From Hsuehochloa calcarea (lineage: Eukaryota > Streptophyta > Magnoliopsida > Poales > Poaceae): a stretch of 64,000 bases of DNA. Positions 35,441 through 46,860 of the stretch are shown piece by piece (the first letter of the stretch is position 1; every line of letters starts with the position of its first letter). The notes beneath the pieces are model-generated. The model was not told where the DNA came from. It ran no database searches and saw nothing but the letters and a program-made list of their open reading frames with translations. Location: NCBI GenBank assembly GCA_036346395.1, contig CM070604.1:50867662-50931661 (forward strand), given 5' to 3'. A program made the position numbers and the translations under genes.

Positions 35441-38400
35441 TGTTGGAATGAACCTTTGTCTATTCTAATGGGCCTAAAAGCTAACATATACAAGTTACAC
35501 GTGTATAAAAATATGCAAAGAACATCATATATAAGTCATATCTAACACCACCTTCAAACTCATGGTGGATCAACAACACTGACTTTGGAGAGGTAGAAAC
35601 TGTGTTGAACTCTAGTATGTGTCTTGGTGAAGAAATCTGCTAATTGAAACTCCGAACTCCGAACGCACATACTGAAGAGTAATAACTTGGTCTTACACCC
35701 GCGATCTCATGACCAAAGCATCTAGTCGGTACAAAAACTAAAACACCGAAATCCTCAAGTAGCCAGCGAAGCCAAGTGATCTCAGCTGTCAACACCGCTA
35801 TGGCTCGCAACTCAGCCTCAGCACTCGAACGAGAAATGATAGTCTGCTTCTTGGTCTTTTAGGCAATCAGAGAGGAGCCAAGGAAAACACAATAGGTAGA
35901 AAAGGCTGGCGATCAGAAGGATCGCTAGCCCATGTCACATCAGAGTACGCCTGAAGCTGCAAAGGGCTAGAACGAGGAAAGAAAAGGTGATGACTGATGG
36001 TCCCACGAAGATATCGCAAAACACGAAGAAGGTGACTATAGTGGAGCTGAGTGGGAGAAAAACAAACTGACTCAGAATATGGATAGGGTGAGAAATACCA
36101 GGTCGAGTGATTCCAAGGTAGACAAGGCTCTCGATAAGATAGCGGTAGCGAGTGGGATCCTCAAGAGGCTCCCCATCAGTGGGCCAAAGGTGGACACTAG
36201 ACTCCATAGGAGTGTCCACTGTGCGCTGATCAGTGAGATAAGCGCGAGAAATTATATCCTAAATGTACTTCTCCTGGAAGAGGTAGTAGCCCTTATGCAT
36301 GGAACTGACATCAATCCCAAGGAAGTAATGAAGATGACTCAAATCAGACATCAAGAACTGCTCTCTGAGACGCTCCTTTCACAAAATCAATGTACCGAGA
36401 GTCGTCCCCAATAATGATCATATCATCCAAATAAAGAGGGAGGAGCATCCGACCCCGAGGAGCAGTGTGTACAAAGAGAGCAGGGTCGTGATCACTAGCG
36501 GGATGCCGACAACAGTGACAATAGAGAAATTGTCAAACCAAGTACGATGGGCTTGCTTGAGCCCATAGAGTGAACGATGAAGGCGACATACCATACCAGT
36601 AGGGATAGAATACCTAGTGGCGGCTGCATGTAGCCTTTCTCACGTAGTTCGCCGTTGAGAAAGGCATTCTTGACGTCCAGCTGAGAGATGAGCCAGTGTC
36701 GAACAGAGGCCACAACTAGGAGAGTGCGAACAGTAGTCATGTGGGCAGCATGAGCGAATGTCTTATCGTAGTCATGACCATACTCCTGCTGTAAACCACG
36801 CACCACAAGACGAACCTTGTAGCGCTCAAGAGAACCATCCGAGCGGGTCTTGATCTTGTACACCCACTTGCACGTGACGGGAGTGACACACGCAGGTAAG
36901 AGAACAAGACCCCAAGTGCTAGTTCATTCCAAAGCAACAATCTTCTTAGACATTGCGAGCTGCCACTCAGGGTGAGAAGCAGGTTCACGGTAGTTCATAA
37001 ACTCAGAAAGAGCAGCGACTTCGAAGATGTAGTGCTCAGGAAGCCTGACAGTACGACGATCACGAAGATCGTATCTAGGAGAAAGCGGAGCATGACCCAC
37101 CAAGGATGGAGGAGAGCTAGGAACATGGCCTAGCAAAGATGGAGGCTCAACTGGAGAAGGAGTAGGACGAGGACGACGCGAGTAGTGCACGAAAAAGGGT
37201 GGAATCTCAACAAAAGAGCTGAAAGGAAACTCCGATGGAGGGGGAACAAGTGGAGCCAGAGGAGAAGGAAGCGAAGGTGGAGGCAAAAGCAAAACAGAAA
37301 TGAAAAATTGAGGGTCAGGAAAAGTCAGAAAGGAGATTGACTCAACAAGAAAGTCTAAGCTGGCAGTAGAGGAATGAGGGTAGTAAGGCCGAGACTCGTC
37401 GAAGGTGACATCCCGAGATCTCCTTGTCCTAGGAGCACCAGCGTTGTAGCAGACTGTAGTCAAGAAAAATACACTCAACTGACTGAGCAGTCAGCTTGGT
37501 GCGCTTACGAGGTGGAAGAAGGACAAAGTAGACACAACCGAAACCATGAATGTGACTATACCCGGGAGCTCGACTGTAGAGACACTCAACAAGAGTAGAA
37601 CCCTGAAGAGCAATGGAAGGCTACATGTTGATGAGGAAAGGAGCAGTGGAGATAGCATCAACCGAGAAATGAGGTAGAACAAAAGAGGCAAACATGAGAG
37701 TGTGAGCTGTCTCAAGCAAGTGACGATGCTTACGCTTAGAGACACCGTTCTGAGTGTGAGTACCAGGACAAGAGTACTTGGGAAGAATACCCTGCTTAGT
37801 AAGAAAATGACGAAAGCAGCAAACAGGTACTCGCCAGCAGAGTCAACACGATACACACAAAATGGTCGAATCAAACTGAGTGCGAACCATGGTGGCGAAC
37901 ATCTGGTAAAAATAGAGAACCTGACTACGAGAGAACATGGAATAGATCAAAGTATGAAGAGAATAATCATCAATAAAGATCACATAATATCATTGAAGGG
38001 AGCTGGACCCCAAACATCAAAGTAAACAAGATCAAAAGGACAAGTAGAAATAAAATCACTGTAGGGATAGGGGAGCTGCAGCTGCTTACCAAGCTTGCAG
38101 CCCATACAATGTGAAAAGGTCCCCATAAACGACCCAAGAACACCACGGCCTACTAGTGACGACAAACACGATCTACAAAGATGACCCAAATGGTGGTGCC
38201 ACTGAACGAAGGAAGCAGTAGAGGACACAGCAAAAATAGTGGTAGTGGTAGTGATCGACTGGCTGGTGGAGACACTAGAAGGAAGGTGCGGCTAGTCGAG
38301 CTCCCAAAGATGTTGCAAATCACTGCGCCAAGGGCCAGTACCAAGCAGAGTACCCGTGTGGCGGTCTTGGACACAATAAGAGTCAGACTCAAGAACAACA

Positions 38401-39230
38401 CGGCGGTCATGATCAGTAATTTGACTAACCAACATAAGTTGCATAGTAAGCTGAGGAACATGAAAAGAGAAGTGGAAAAGGTGCCTCGGCCTACAACAAG
38501 AAGAGATGAACCATATGCAGTCTGAACAGTGGAAGGAAGAGCTGTGAGACTTACAAAATGAGGTGGGTAAAATTTGGTGTCATGTGAAAGGAAGCGCCAA
38601 AGTCCAAGATCCATGGAGATAAGATACCTGACGAGGGAGGATGCTGAGGCGAGGAAGACTGCTGAGAAGCAAGATCCAGATGAGTAGAACCCGAGGAGAC
38701 GGAGGATGAGCCGACATCGAGACGCTGGAGTAGGGAGAAGAGCTGCTGTGTAGTGTCACCGGAGGAGCCCTCGCGAGAGGCACCAGCTCCTGAGTGGGGA
38801 GAACCTACATAGCTCTTCGGTGGACGTTCCCCCCAGTGACTCTGGTCCCTCTTGCGCTTATAGCAGTCCTGGTACTGGTGACTATCACACTGGCAGTAGG
38901 TACAGTGGAGACCCACAATTGAGACATCAACCACTAGTGCCACAAGAACTAGAGGGACCATGGTCGGTTCTGAAGGAGGTGGCGTGGAAGAAGACAAGAT
39001 AGCCGACATCTGAGCCGCGCCACGATGATAAGTCTCCTCAGCATGAACACCCATGAGGGCCTCCACCAAACTCGAGCGCGGATGGCGAGTTAGAAGCTAA
39101 GCATGCACAATTTCAAACTCAGGATGGAGACGCATCATAAAATCGTAGAGACGATGAGTCTCGTAGTGAGCGTGGAGCCGCACATAGGAGGGACAGGTCT
39201 GGCAGAAATCCGGCCCCAATACCAATAAAA
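35441..39230 (-). mobile_element. copia element 2 inside the LACS locus, 5' end missing
   Basis: A left LTR-like segment 35441-35547 begins TGTTGGAATG and ends TATCTAACA. The adjacent CTTCAAACTCATGGTGG closely matches the segment next to the copia 1 LTR, so the families are related. Minus-strand domains run to about 39069. No matching right LTR was found; TTGGTATTGGGGCC near 39220 could be a mutated Met-tRNA primer site. Frameshifts and stops throughout. Confidence 0.72.
35800..39069 (-). pseudogene. copia 2 gag-pol remnant
   Basis: 38551-39069: gag end with a zinc knuckle CTYCQCDSHQYQDC (CX2CX4HX4C) and protease WILDFGASFHMT. 37980-38228: integrase zinc region WHHHLGHLCRS and CMGCKLGKQLQLPY. 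36924-37478: integrase C-terminal linker. 36495-36863: RT (YKIKTRSDGSLERYK, SQLDVKNAFLNGEL). Near 36400-36425: YLDDMIIIG in a shifted frame. 35935-36219: DPTRYRYLIESLVYLGITRP; 35800-35880: RNase H end. Non-functional. Confidence 0.8.
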
Positions 39231-39234
39231 ATAA

Positions 39235-40190
39235 TTATACATTATGAAAGTATATTTCATGATGGATCTAGCAATATCAATTTCTTGTCGTCAATCTTGG
39301 TAATTCTTTTATATATTGATGGTAAAAGCTAAAAATGTGATGAGGACATCAACTCTAAGGATGCAACCACCACTACTTCATCCCGCTGCACTGCATCCTC
39401 TACTTCAATCACGTCTTCTCTGATTGGACTTTCTACACTTCAGTTCCATATTTCCCAATTGGACTTCGGCCGAGCTACTTCTACTCCTACGAGCTAAGCT
39501 ACTTCTACTTCACTGGGTCGTATTACATGTACATGTCATGGTGCTGCGTCACCTATTGTTGGCCCATAGGCTATGTAATGTATTGGCCGACTTGGCCCAT
39601 ATGGTAGCCGGCAACCCTAGGCCCGTACTGTTCACACCCCTCCCTTCTCCTCTTCCTCCTTTACATAGTGGCCGTCACCCTTAGGGTTTGGTGGGTTTTG
39701 ATAGATTGAAGTTTAGCTTTGCTACTTTATACATTGTGCTCTTATTCGACGAGCACAACAGCAATATTGTTCTTTGGAACCCTGCTTATCGATACAATCT
39801 TAATTCCTATTCGTAATTTTAGATTGTTCATTATCTTGTTCTTCGATTGCATATAGGAGTAGACATTCGTGGTCAGGTCAATCGTGCTTCTAGCAAGGTC
39901 AATAACAATCACGGAGTTGATTTAGCGATTGCCAGCATATTGGTCGTGTACGATTGGTAACCGAATAGCAAGGCCGATAACAATCACGGAGTTGATTTAG
40001 CGATTGCCAGCATATTGGTCGTGTACGATTGATAACCGAATCGTGAGAGTCGTCTCTACTAAATCGAGTTATCCTTCTCTTCGAAAGATCGGGACACCCA
40101 TTCTTGCGTCAAAATATTTGGCCGGTACAAATTCCAAAATAACTTACATTTGAAATCCGGAGGTAGTACAAAGTAAGCTAGCCGAGACAA
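39235..40190. other. unassigned repeat-like sequence within the LACS locus
   Basis: 39235-39330 (TATGAAAGTATATTTCATGAT...) resembles a common grass Stowaway-like MITE body. 39892-39966 and 39967-40041 form a near-perfect 75-bp tandem duplication. The intervening part looks like LTR or leader sequence but no domain is recognisable. The expected LACS AMP-binding exons are absent here. Confidence 0.45.
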
Positions 40191-40734
40191 AAGCTTACCA
40201 TAATTTTTGGCTTCCTCTTTTTGGTCATTTGTGACTCCTCCAAGGCTGATGAGCGCTGCAAATGAGATAATATAAATTCCACAGTGATGAGCAATCTAAT
40301 TTCTGGCGTTGTATTAATATATCGTTGCAATTTAAGCATAAACAAAAGGGATGAGTCTACTCAGTCAGAATGCCCTCCAAATTCAAAATGCTACGCTCTG
40401 AGACCACTTTATTGCTTGAGTCAACACATATCTCTGAACTCATCCACTTGTTTGACGCAATCTTAGAGTTGCTTTAAACGAGTGTCCGATCTGAATTCAT
40501 GGTGCCCATGCGTGCGTGAGGAACCGATGGATGCGGTTTTTGATATCATCACTAGAATTGGCAGTGAAGAAATGGGCGGTGCAGGATGATCAGCTTGCAT
40601 GTACACATGATGAGAAAAAAAAAAAAGGTTCTGAGGTAATTAATCAGCTTCAGGACAAGTAGTTACCTGTTCACTTCCCTGTAAGTCATCCAGGCATATT
40701 CACCTGCCTGCATTCAAACCAGTGAATCATTTAC

Positions 40735-41945
40735 CGACGAAATTTCGGTTTTGATAAAATTTGTTCAAAAAAAATTCGAATTTGCATTACTTATATTCAA
40801 ATTTGATTTTTTTATTTAAAATTCGAAATTTTTAAAATAAATTTCGGCCGAAATTTCCGGTTACCGTCGGTAACCGGAGTTACCGCCGCCCTCTGAATTT
40901 TTTTTCAAACCGGCAGTGTAAACACTGATTCAAACAAAACATTTCAAACCGGTAGTGTAAACACTGATTCAAACAAAACAGTAAGATTCAACAATTTTTT
41001 ACCCCACGCTGAAGATGGGAAAAGGAATACTCCATTGACTAGTAATAATAACTAATATGTGATATATGGTCACAGTTTCCAGAGCTTCCAATCATAATGC
41101 ATGCTACTGTACATTTTCTAGAATGCAGAACAGTACGCAGGAAATGTGAAGTCGCAATCAAATGGTCCTGTTAATTCCAATTAATGTTCCAATCAGATGC
41201 TACTAGTACAGCCCTGTCTTCTAGAAGGAAGAACAGGACACCAGTAGTCACGAAATGTCAAAAAAATGGAAAGCGAACGGTTCAATGATATATTCCTGCT
41301 GTGGAAGTCGTCAATTACCTTGCCATCAACGACTCTCCGGCGACCGATCGAGCATTGGATTGCCGGGGTACTTCTCCGCCCAAGTGCTGCCAATCGAAAA
41401 CCGGTTGATCGATACAGGCGAACTTCATCTCCGACGAGAGAGAGATGCTGCCTAGCTGTTTGCTCGTGCGTTGCAGGCTGAGAGAGCTTTGAACAGATAG
41501 ATACAGGCGAGACGATGTGTTGTGTGTTGTGTTGACTCCCGTGCCGCCACAAGGGACGGAGAAATTTTGTACAGGACCGGATCCCTAGCTATCTGTTACC
41601 AAGGAAAACATTATCCATAAGAAATTTTTATGGAAGAGCAGTGATAACACCGGGTTACCAAGGAAAACATTATCCATAAGAAATTTTTATGGAAGAGCAG
41701 TGATAACACCGGTTTTCGCTGGATACCAAAAATTTCTGCCGAAATTTGTAAAATAAATTTTGAATTTTTCAGATGTAAAGATAAAATTTATCTAAATTTT
41801 GAATTTAAATTTGAATTTGGATGAAAAATAAATAGATTCGAATTTTTTTTGTCTGGTATAAAAATCTATCGAACCCCACCGATAACACCAGTAACCGGAG
41901 ATTACAGGTGAAATTTCGGCGATCTGTTACACAGGGTAGAACCAG
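40735..41945. repeat. dispersed CCGAAATTTC / GGTAACCGG repeats and two short tandem duplications
   Basis: 40735-40900 and 41710-41940 share blocks CCGAAATTTC, GGTAACCGGAG-like and long AAATTCGAATTT runs. 40905-40980 is a 37-38 bp unit twice (CCGGTAGTGTAAACACTGAT). 41595-41712 is a 59-bp unit twice (GTTACCAAGGAAAACATTAT...). These lie around and in the first introns of the LACS pseudogene. Confidence 0.6.
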
Positions 41946-42060
41946 GTGACATCGGCATTAGTCGCTGATATGTTTCTATTTGGGATTGCAACTACAGATT
42001 GAGGCCATGTTTTAGCCGGGCCAGTGAGGCCATGTTTTACGTTGACTTGGTGGCTGTTTG

Positions 42061-42183
42061 GATCACGTAGATCAGAAAAAAGTTTTCAGAAAACATGCTT
42101 GCAAAGTACAGCAGATAAAAACGATCACGTAGATTAGAAAAAAGTTTTCAGAAAACATGCTTGCTTAATACAATAGATAAAAG
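42061..42183. repeat. 62-bp tandem duplication
   Basis: Two units begin GATCACGTAGAT at 42061 and 42123 and run through AAAGTTTTCAGAAAACATGC. A few substitutions separate them. Confidence 0.8.
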
Positions 42184-43189
42184 CACTTTAACCTAAGAAA
42201 GTAGATTGTGCACGCAACCATGCTGATGCATGGGAAGTTTTTTTTCCCCTGGGTATGTGTTACAGACTACGGAACTAGCATTTGATTATTGGATTCCTTG
42301 TATGTAATTTCACGAAATTCTTGATTGTGTTAGTGACATATGTGGGATATATGGGTCAGAACCAAGTGTTAAGTGAAACAATTGAGTGGCATAAGGAATG
42401 AGGCAAACTGTCGGTGGCATATAAAGAATTCACCCTTAATTAGTACTCCACGCTGAAATTCTCTGTGTCAGCTTAACAAAGCAAGTAAAAAAAAATAGAT
42501 GATGCAACAAAACAATGAAACTTCAACGAGATTTGTACTGTGAATACACGACCCGATCGAGCACCAATGGCCTAATGGGCCCAGATTGCATTCGGGCTAA
42601 ACGGGCCTGGCAAGCCCAGCCCCTTGGCATTTGTGCATTGGCAGTGGGCACGGTGGCGAGGCCCGTCCGTGTTCTGATTCCATGTAGCTATCTCCGTCGG
42701 CCTTTCCTTTCCTAGGTGCAAGAATATGCGTTGCTAATTTCGAACATAATTAACCAAGGACAAAGTTGCAAACATAACCAGAATATTATTAAACCATACA
42801 CCGAGCATGCATTGATGCATGTAATGTAACGCTCCCATTCAATGGAAAACATTAATTGGCCATCACATTGAAGTTCGACGAAAGCAAAAGTCCAGCTTTA
42901 ACATCGATATATCACGAGCCAACACGAAAGAGACTTCCTAACAATTAGCTTCTTTTTTGTTGTTGTGAGGAAGCAATGGTAGCTTTGTTGTTTGATAAAA
43001 TCTTGCAATGATCTTTATTCCAAAACCAATTAAATCGACAAAAGATTCATCTGCCCTCTTCTAATTTGATGCTCTTCATTAAGACGTAAACTCTGTTTTC
43101 TCACGGAATCCTGAAAGAGAGAGAGAGAGAGAGAGAGAATTTTTTGTTGTTCAGTATTATATCTAACAAGAAATGAAGCATGACAAAAA
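42184..43189. other. intergenic, left flank of the duplicated block
   Basis: No recognised gene. A (GA)n run lies at about 43113-43138, just downstream of the LTP gene. The ORF at 42515-42715 matches no family known to me. Confidence 0.4.
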
Positions 43190-43221
43190 CTAGTTAGCAT
43201 GACGGACAAGTGCAGCGCTAC

Positions 43222-43593
43222 TTACTGGGAGCAGTCGAAGTCGGGGCTGGTCGGGATGAAGCCAATATGGACATCGCAGGCGGCGGGGAGGCCGGCGGCG
43301 CGGCCGGAGTTGACCTTGCCGGCGGCGAGCATCTCCGAGAGGATGCACGTGCAGATGGCCCGCCGAAGGGCCGCAGTGAGCGCCAGGTCCTTGATGTCGC
43401 CGAGGCCCTGGCAGCAGCGCGGCGAGACCTTCTCCTCCATGCCGGCGATGTACGCCGTGCAGTCGCTGAACGCCGTCTGCGCGGCGCCACAGTCGTCGTT
43501 CGTCCCCGCCTCCGCGCGCCGGCCGGCGAGGACGAGGACGAGGACGAGCGCCGCGGCGGCGGCGGCGAGCGTCGAGTAGCGGGTTGGCGTCAT
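43222..43593 (-). CDS. LTP: non-specific lipid transfer protein (intact, left copy)
   Basis: Small secreted protein binding lipids in an eight-cysteine hydrophobic cavity; found in cell wall or cuticle. 123 residues with a signal peptide (MTPTRYSTLAAAAAALVLVL, cleavage near AEA-G). The cysteine pattern is complete: C-X9-C-X14-CC-X19-CXC-X22-C-X14-C, type I-like. It ends DFDCSQ with TAA; a GTAAGT overlaps the stop and might serve as a donor, since many LTP genes have an intron there. A minus-strand TATA box CTATAAATC lies at about 43701-43710. The right-hand copy at 50090-50350 is truncated, so this is the only intact gene. Confidence 0.9.
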   Translation of the reverse strand: MTPTRYSTLAAAAAALVLVLVLAGRRAEAGTNDDCGAAQTAFSDCTAYIAGMEEKVSPRCCQGLGDIKDLALTAALRRAICTCILSEMLAAGKVNSGRAAGLPAACDVHIGFIPTSPDFDCSQ

Positions 43594-44954
43594 GGTGGTT
43601 GCGTGGCACCTGTACCAGGGTTGGGTGAGAGCAGTATACTACTGGGACGAGGAGGATGCGATGTGCGTGCGGATCGGCTTCTGCTCGAGATGCACGCGTT
43701 GATTTATAGAGGGGGAGAGGCAGCGCGATCGCGTACGGAATGATATGGAAACGTTCCATCTGCGCAATGAAGGCTGCAAGATATTGACTTGATTCTCGCG
43801 TCCCGTCGTGATTTTCGCCAATTGCCAAAAAAAATAAATTACGATCAATCATTTCCTTTTCTTTCATTCCAACTACATTGATCGATTCTTCATGGGCCGC
43901 GGGTGCTTTGTAGTGGGCCACCAGGTCCAGCCCAACAGCGGCCAGGGCCGCGGCCCGCGACATCATCTGCCTTCTGATCGCAGTACCATCTGGGAGTAAT
44001 GTGAGCTGTTGGGCTCGCCCATCTGCAGCAGAAATCCACCTTGCCCAGCCACCACGAGCTGGCACTAACCGACCAAACGGCAACCGCTCGGTACCAACAA
44101 AAATTGGGGAAACCGGAGCGCCAGATCACTCGGATCGAGGAAAGCTATGATCATGCTGTTTTTACAGATACATATAAATGATATTATGCCCCTGTAATTC
44201 GTAAGCTGGCTTATGATCACTGCATGCAGTTTCGGATTTCAGCCATCCTCGGTATAGAGATAGATAGCGTCATCAGGCAAAAATGCAGGCCACTGCAACT
44301 GCACGCCCAATTGATGATTTGATCCCAATAGCAACGTCAATGCTCTCCTACTCAAGTCTTTTTCATTCTGCAGTAGCTAGTGCACACGCCCTGCGCAATC
44401 AACATGCCTGCGATTGCTCTGTCGAGCTAGCAGCCACAACGAGGCGCCAGTCAACTACGCTAATCAAACATAGATGGATGAAATAGTAGCATAGAGGAAT
44501 CCTTTCCTCATTGCAAATTACAAGAACTCATACTGACATAGCTCTGCATTCCATGGCTCCATCTCATTGCTGAGCTTATAAAGACCACACGAATGACAAA
44601 CCTAACCTCCAGCAATTCATCCTTGAATTTAAACCCAAGATTGATATGTCAAGATTCATGCGTATAGCACTCTGAAACTTAAGGATCATGTTCAGTATAA
44701 CAACTCAACTTATTCTCCCCCGGTTCAGAAAGGAAAACACAGAGAAACATACCACTAATACCATCTTTGTGAGCATAACATAGAACGAATCCAAGTATAC
44801 TATCTAACAAGCCAAGAGCAAGGTGCCCTCTCATCGGTTGGTAGGGGTTGGTCAGACAGAAATCGGAGCAGCGGCCGCCGCGCTCCCAGTCGCCGTACCG
44901 TGTGGGTTCGGGCCCGCGCTGGCCGCCGATCGATCTCGCCCGTGGCCTTGTTCA

Positions 44955-45293
44955 TGTTGGAATTTCCTTATCCTCTACTCTTATCACTGCTTCGTTCCAG
45001 AAGGAAAGAATTCGCTCGGCTTCTTTCTTCTGGAGACCCACTGGTTCTTACGTTGCTATCCTTGGCCCTATCCTTCCGATAGCGACACTCATCTTTGCTC
45101 AGCACCTCTAGCCTCTGCTATCTTCACGTGATAGCAAATACAAGTAGCTGTGTTGCTTTTCTTTTTTCTCATCTATTCCCTATGGCTTACATGGTGCTTA
45201 TATACACATACGTATGCAACTCCCAGTCCGACTCGGATTTGAGCTCAAAACAGAAACGGAAAACACTTCCAAAAAACGAGATTAACTCCAACA
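44955..45293 (-). repeat. 3' LTR of copia 3
   Basis: 339 bp, matching 47539-47879. A polypurine tract (minus, TTAAGGGGGTGAT) lies immediately inside at about 45294-45306. Confidence 0.95.
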
Positions 45294-45302
45294 ATCACCC
45301 CC

Positions 45303-46049
45303 TTAATCTTGTTTTTTTAAACCTTGATCATGTTGATCTTCTCTCTCATCTGAACTTCTAAATTTTCCTATTTTACCTGCACTCCCGTGCGTTGTTCCTT
45401 CCTGGGCTGATACTGTCTTACCGTCTGCGTTTGCTCCATCCTGAGCTATACACAAACCAACGCTTGCCGCGCCTCGCACCTGGACTGAACTCGTCCTTCC
45501 TTGCACGCCCGCCTGGGCTGGAGCACCTGCTCCCACGACCACCTGGGTTTTGCCATTAGCTGAGCCTCTCACTCCTCTCTCTTGGACCAAGTCTGCCCAC
45601 TTCCCTGCGTTCATCTTAGCTGAGGCTACACCGCCTCTCCCTCCTGCTGTGCCTGCATGCCGATGGAGTCCATGGGCTTGACCTGAGCCGCTGGTTCCTC
45701 CAGTAGCAACTGCATGCGCGTGGGACTTGCCGTCCTCTTGAGTGCTCTGCACGCCTTCCTGCGTACCGTCTGCACCCCCCCAGGCTCCGCCTGCTACGCC
45801 TCCTGCGCCAACTGCGTGCCGTCCTTGGGTCCTGTCATGTCCTTGACCGATGAGATCAACAACGCCTGAGACCTCCTGTCCTGACTCTACTCCCCAATTC
45901 CACTCTGGCTCCTCCAGACTGTCCTTCACAGAAATCGGTTTACAAGCTTTCAGAAAAATTTTATATAACCGGTTCGGAGATCTCTTCACCTTCATCAACA
46001 TATCTTTGTTCTTGTTATAGATACGCAAGAACTCGTCCCCGCAGACCAC
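45303..46049 (-). CDS. copia 3 pre-integrase remnant with low-complexity tail
   Basis: The start (VVCGDEFLRIYNKN, SPNRLYKIFLKACKP) matches the GAG-pre-integrase domain and follows the protease ORF after a frame change. About 180 residues rich in G, A, Q, H and T follow (about 45360-45890) with no HHCC or DDE motif. The end (SSDEREDQHDQGLKKQD) resembles the C-terminal end of copia polyproteins. It thus looks like an internal deletion joined to an unusual linker. Possibly not translated separately. Confidence 0.55.
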   Translation of the reverse strand: MVCGDEFLRIYNKNKDMLMKVKRSPNRLYKIFLKACKPISVKDSLEEPEWNWGVESGQEVSGVVDLIGQGHDRTQGRHAVGAGGVAGGAWGGADGTQEGVQSTQEDGKSHAHAVATGGTSGSGQAHGLHRHAGTAGGRGGVASAKMNAGKWADLVQERGVRGSANGKTQVVVGAGAPAQAGVQGRTSSVQVRGAASVGLCIAQDGANADGKTVSAQEGTTHGSAGKIGKFRSSDEREDQHDQGLKKQD

Positions 46050-46062
46050 CCCGCACTCCCGC

Positions 46063-46860
46063 TCATAATCGCCCGAGATCGAGTATGTTGTTACACAGAC
46101 TCGGTATATAATAGATTTCAGTCAGCATCCTCTGATCGCCGTTCTTGCATTGCAATAACATTGATCCTTTGCCTCTTATTTGTACTGTGGAGCCGTCGCC
46201 AAACTTGACTTTGCCCGAAATCTTCTCGTCAAGCTCATGGAACATGGAGCGATCTCCCGTCATGTGATTGCTTGCTCCATTGTCTAAGTACCATTCATCA
46301 GTATGATTATGGTTGCCTCCCTCTGTGCGTAGTTTAGGAACTACATTCTCCTCATTCAACATCACCATGACCGGCGCCTGGTTGACACATAAGGAGAGAA
46401 GTAGGGTCGGTTCGTCGTCTTCAATAGCTCGGGTGAGGTTTACCTCCTCATTCTTCTTCTTGTTTCGGCAATCCGAAGCATAATGCCCATATTTGTCGCA
46501 GTTGAAGCACTTTATGTGGCTGCGACACTCCGATGCGTAGTGACCGTATTTATCACATTTAAAGCACTTGATATGTGACTTGTCATGGGATCTGTCACCA
46601 TCGTCTTGCCTAGCCCAATCTCCACGTTCTCCTCTGCCGCCACGCCCACGCCCACGCCGCGCTTCTTGATGAGTCACGCGCGTCCTCCTTCGACGATTCC
46701 TTGTAAAATTGTTCGCCACCACTGGCTTCATGCGCGCCGAGCCGAGCCTCGCCATGCTCGGCCGCTTCATGCGTGCAAGCCACTCATCCTCTGTGAGGAG
46801 CGGTGTCACCGGCGCCGTCGGTGTTGTCTTGTTCAGACGCTTCTTCTACGGCCTTCGATC
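46063..46860 (-). CDS. copia 3 gag C-terminus and protease, duplicated zinc knuckle
   Basis: Reads TPLLTEDEWLARMK, a basic R/G-rich stretch, then two CCHC knuckles in tandem (CFKCDKYGHYASEC and CFNCDKYGHYASDC, about 46480-46575), then the protease site WYLDNGASNHMTG with a substrate-pocket region FGDGSTVQIRGKGS. Protease DNGA replaces the usual DSGA. The frame is open for about 740 bases and continues from the gag ORF after one frame change near 46850-46930. Confidence 0.8.

Larger units (their letters stand above)
27719..41460 (-). pseudogene. LACS: long-chain acyl-CoA synthetase pseudogene, split by retroelements
   Basis: LACS enzymes activate fatty acids with ATP and CoA. Surviving pieces in transcript order: N-terminal exon ending 41319 (AEKYPGNPML and RRRVVDGK in different frames); 40707-40667 (AGEYAWMTYREVN); 40255-40199 (LISLGGVTNDQKEEAKNY); 35370-35231 (GDVGEWEPNGSLKIIDRKK, then GEYVVVENIENVYG); 28191-28008 (IWIYGNSFESYLVAAINPN, ALEHWAE); 27902-27719 (LKGFEFIKAIHLDPLPFDME, then VDALYKSTGG). 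Splice sites are intact GT-AG. Inactivating changes: a 4-base insertion in the first exon, TAG after FKLS, a one-base insertion after AELGE, loss of the exons for most of the AMP-binding core, and a deletion before the C-terminus. Copia elements fill two introns. Family certain; the gene is dead. Confidence 0.88.

Noticed and set aside
40530..40580. Plus-strand AVFDIITRIGS, similar to the missing LACS segment EVYDIVIKVGS
   Set aside because: It is on the opposite strand to all other LACS exons, does not match the expected exon boundary and has no further similarity downstream; probably chance.
43207..43216. Intron at the end of the LTP gene (GTAAGT overlapping TAA)
   Set aside because: The in-frame stop already gives a complete protein and no acceptor or second exon could be identified.
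43190..44083. 297-codon minus-strand ORF spanning the LTP gene and its promoter
   Set aside because: It reads the LTP exon in the wrong frame and includes promoter sequence; the true frame (43222-43593) has the signal peptide and eight cysteines.
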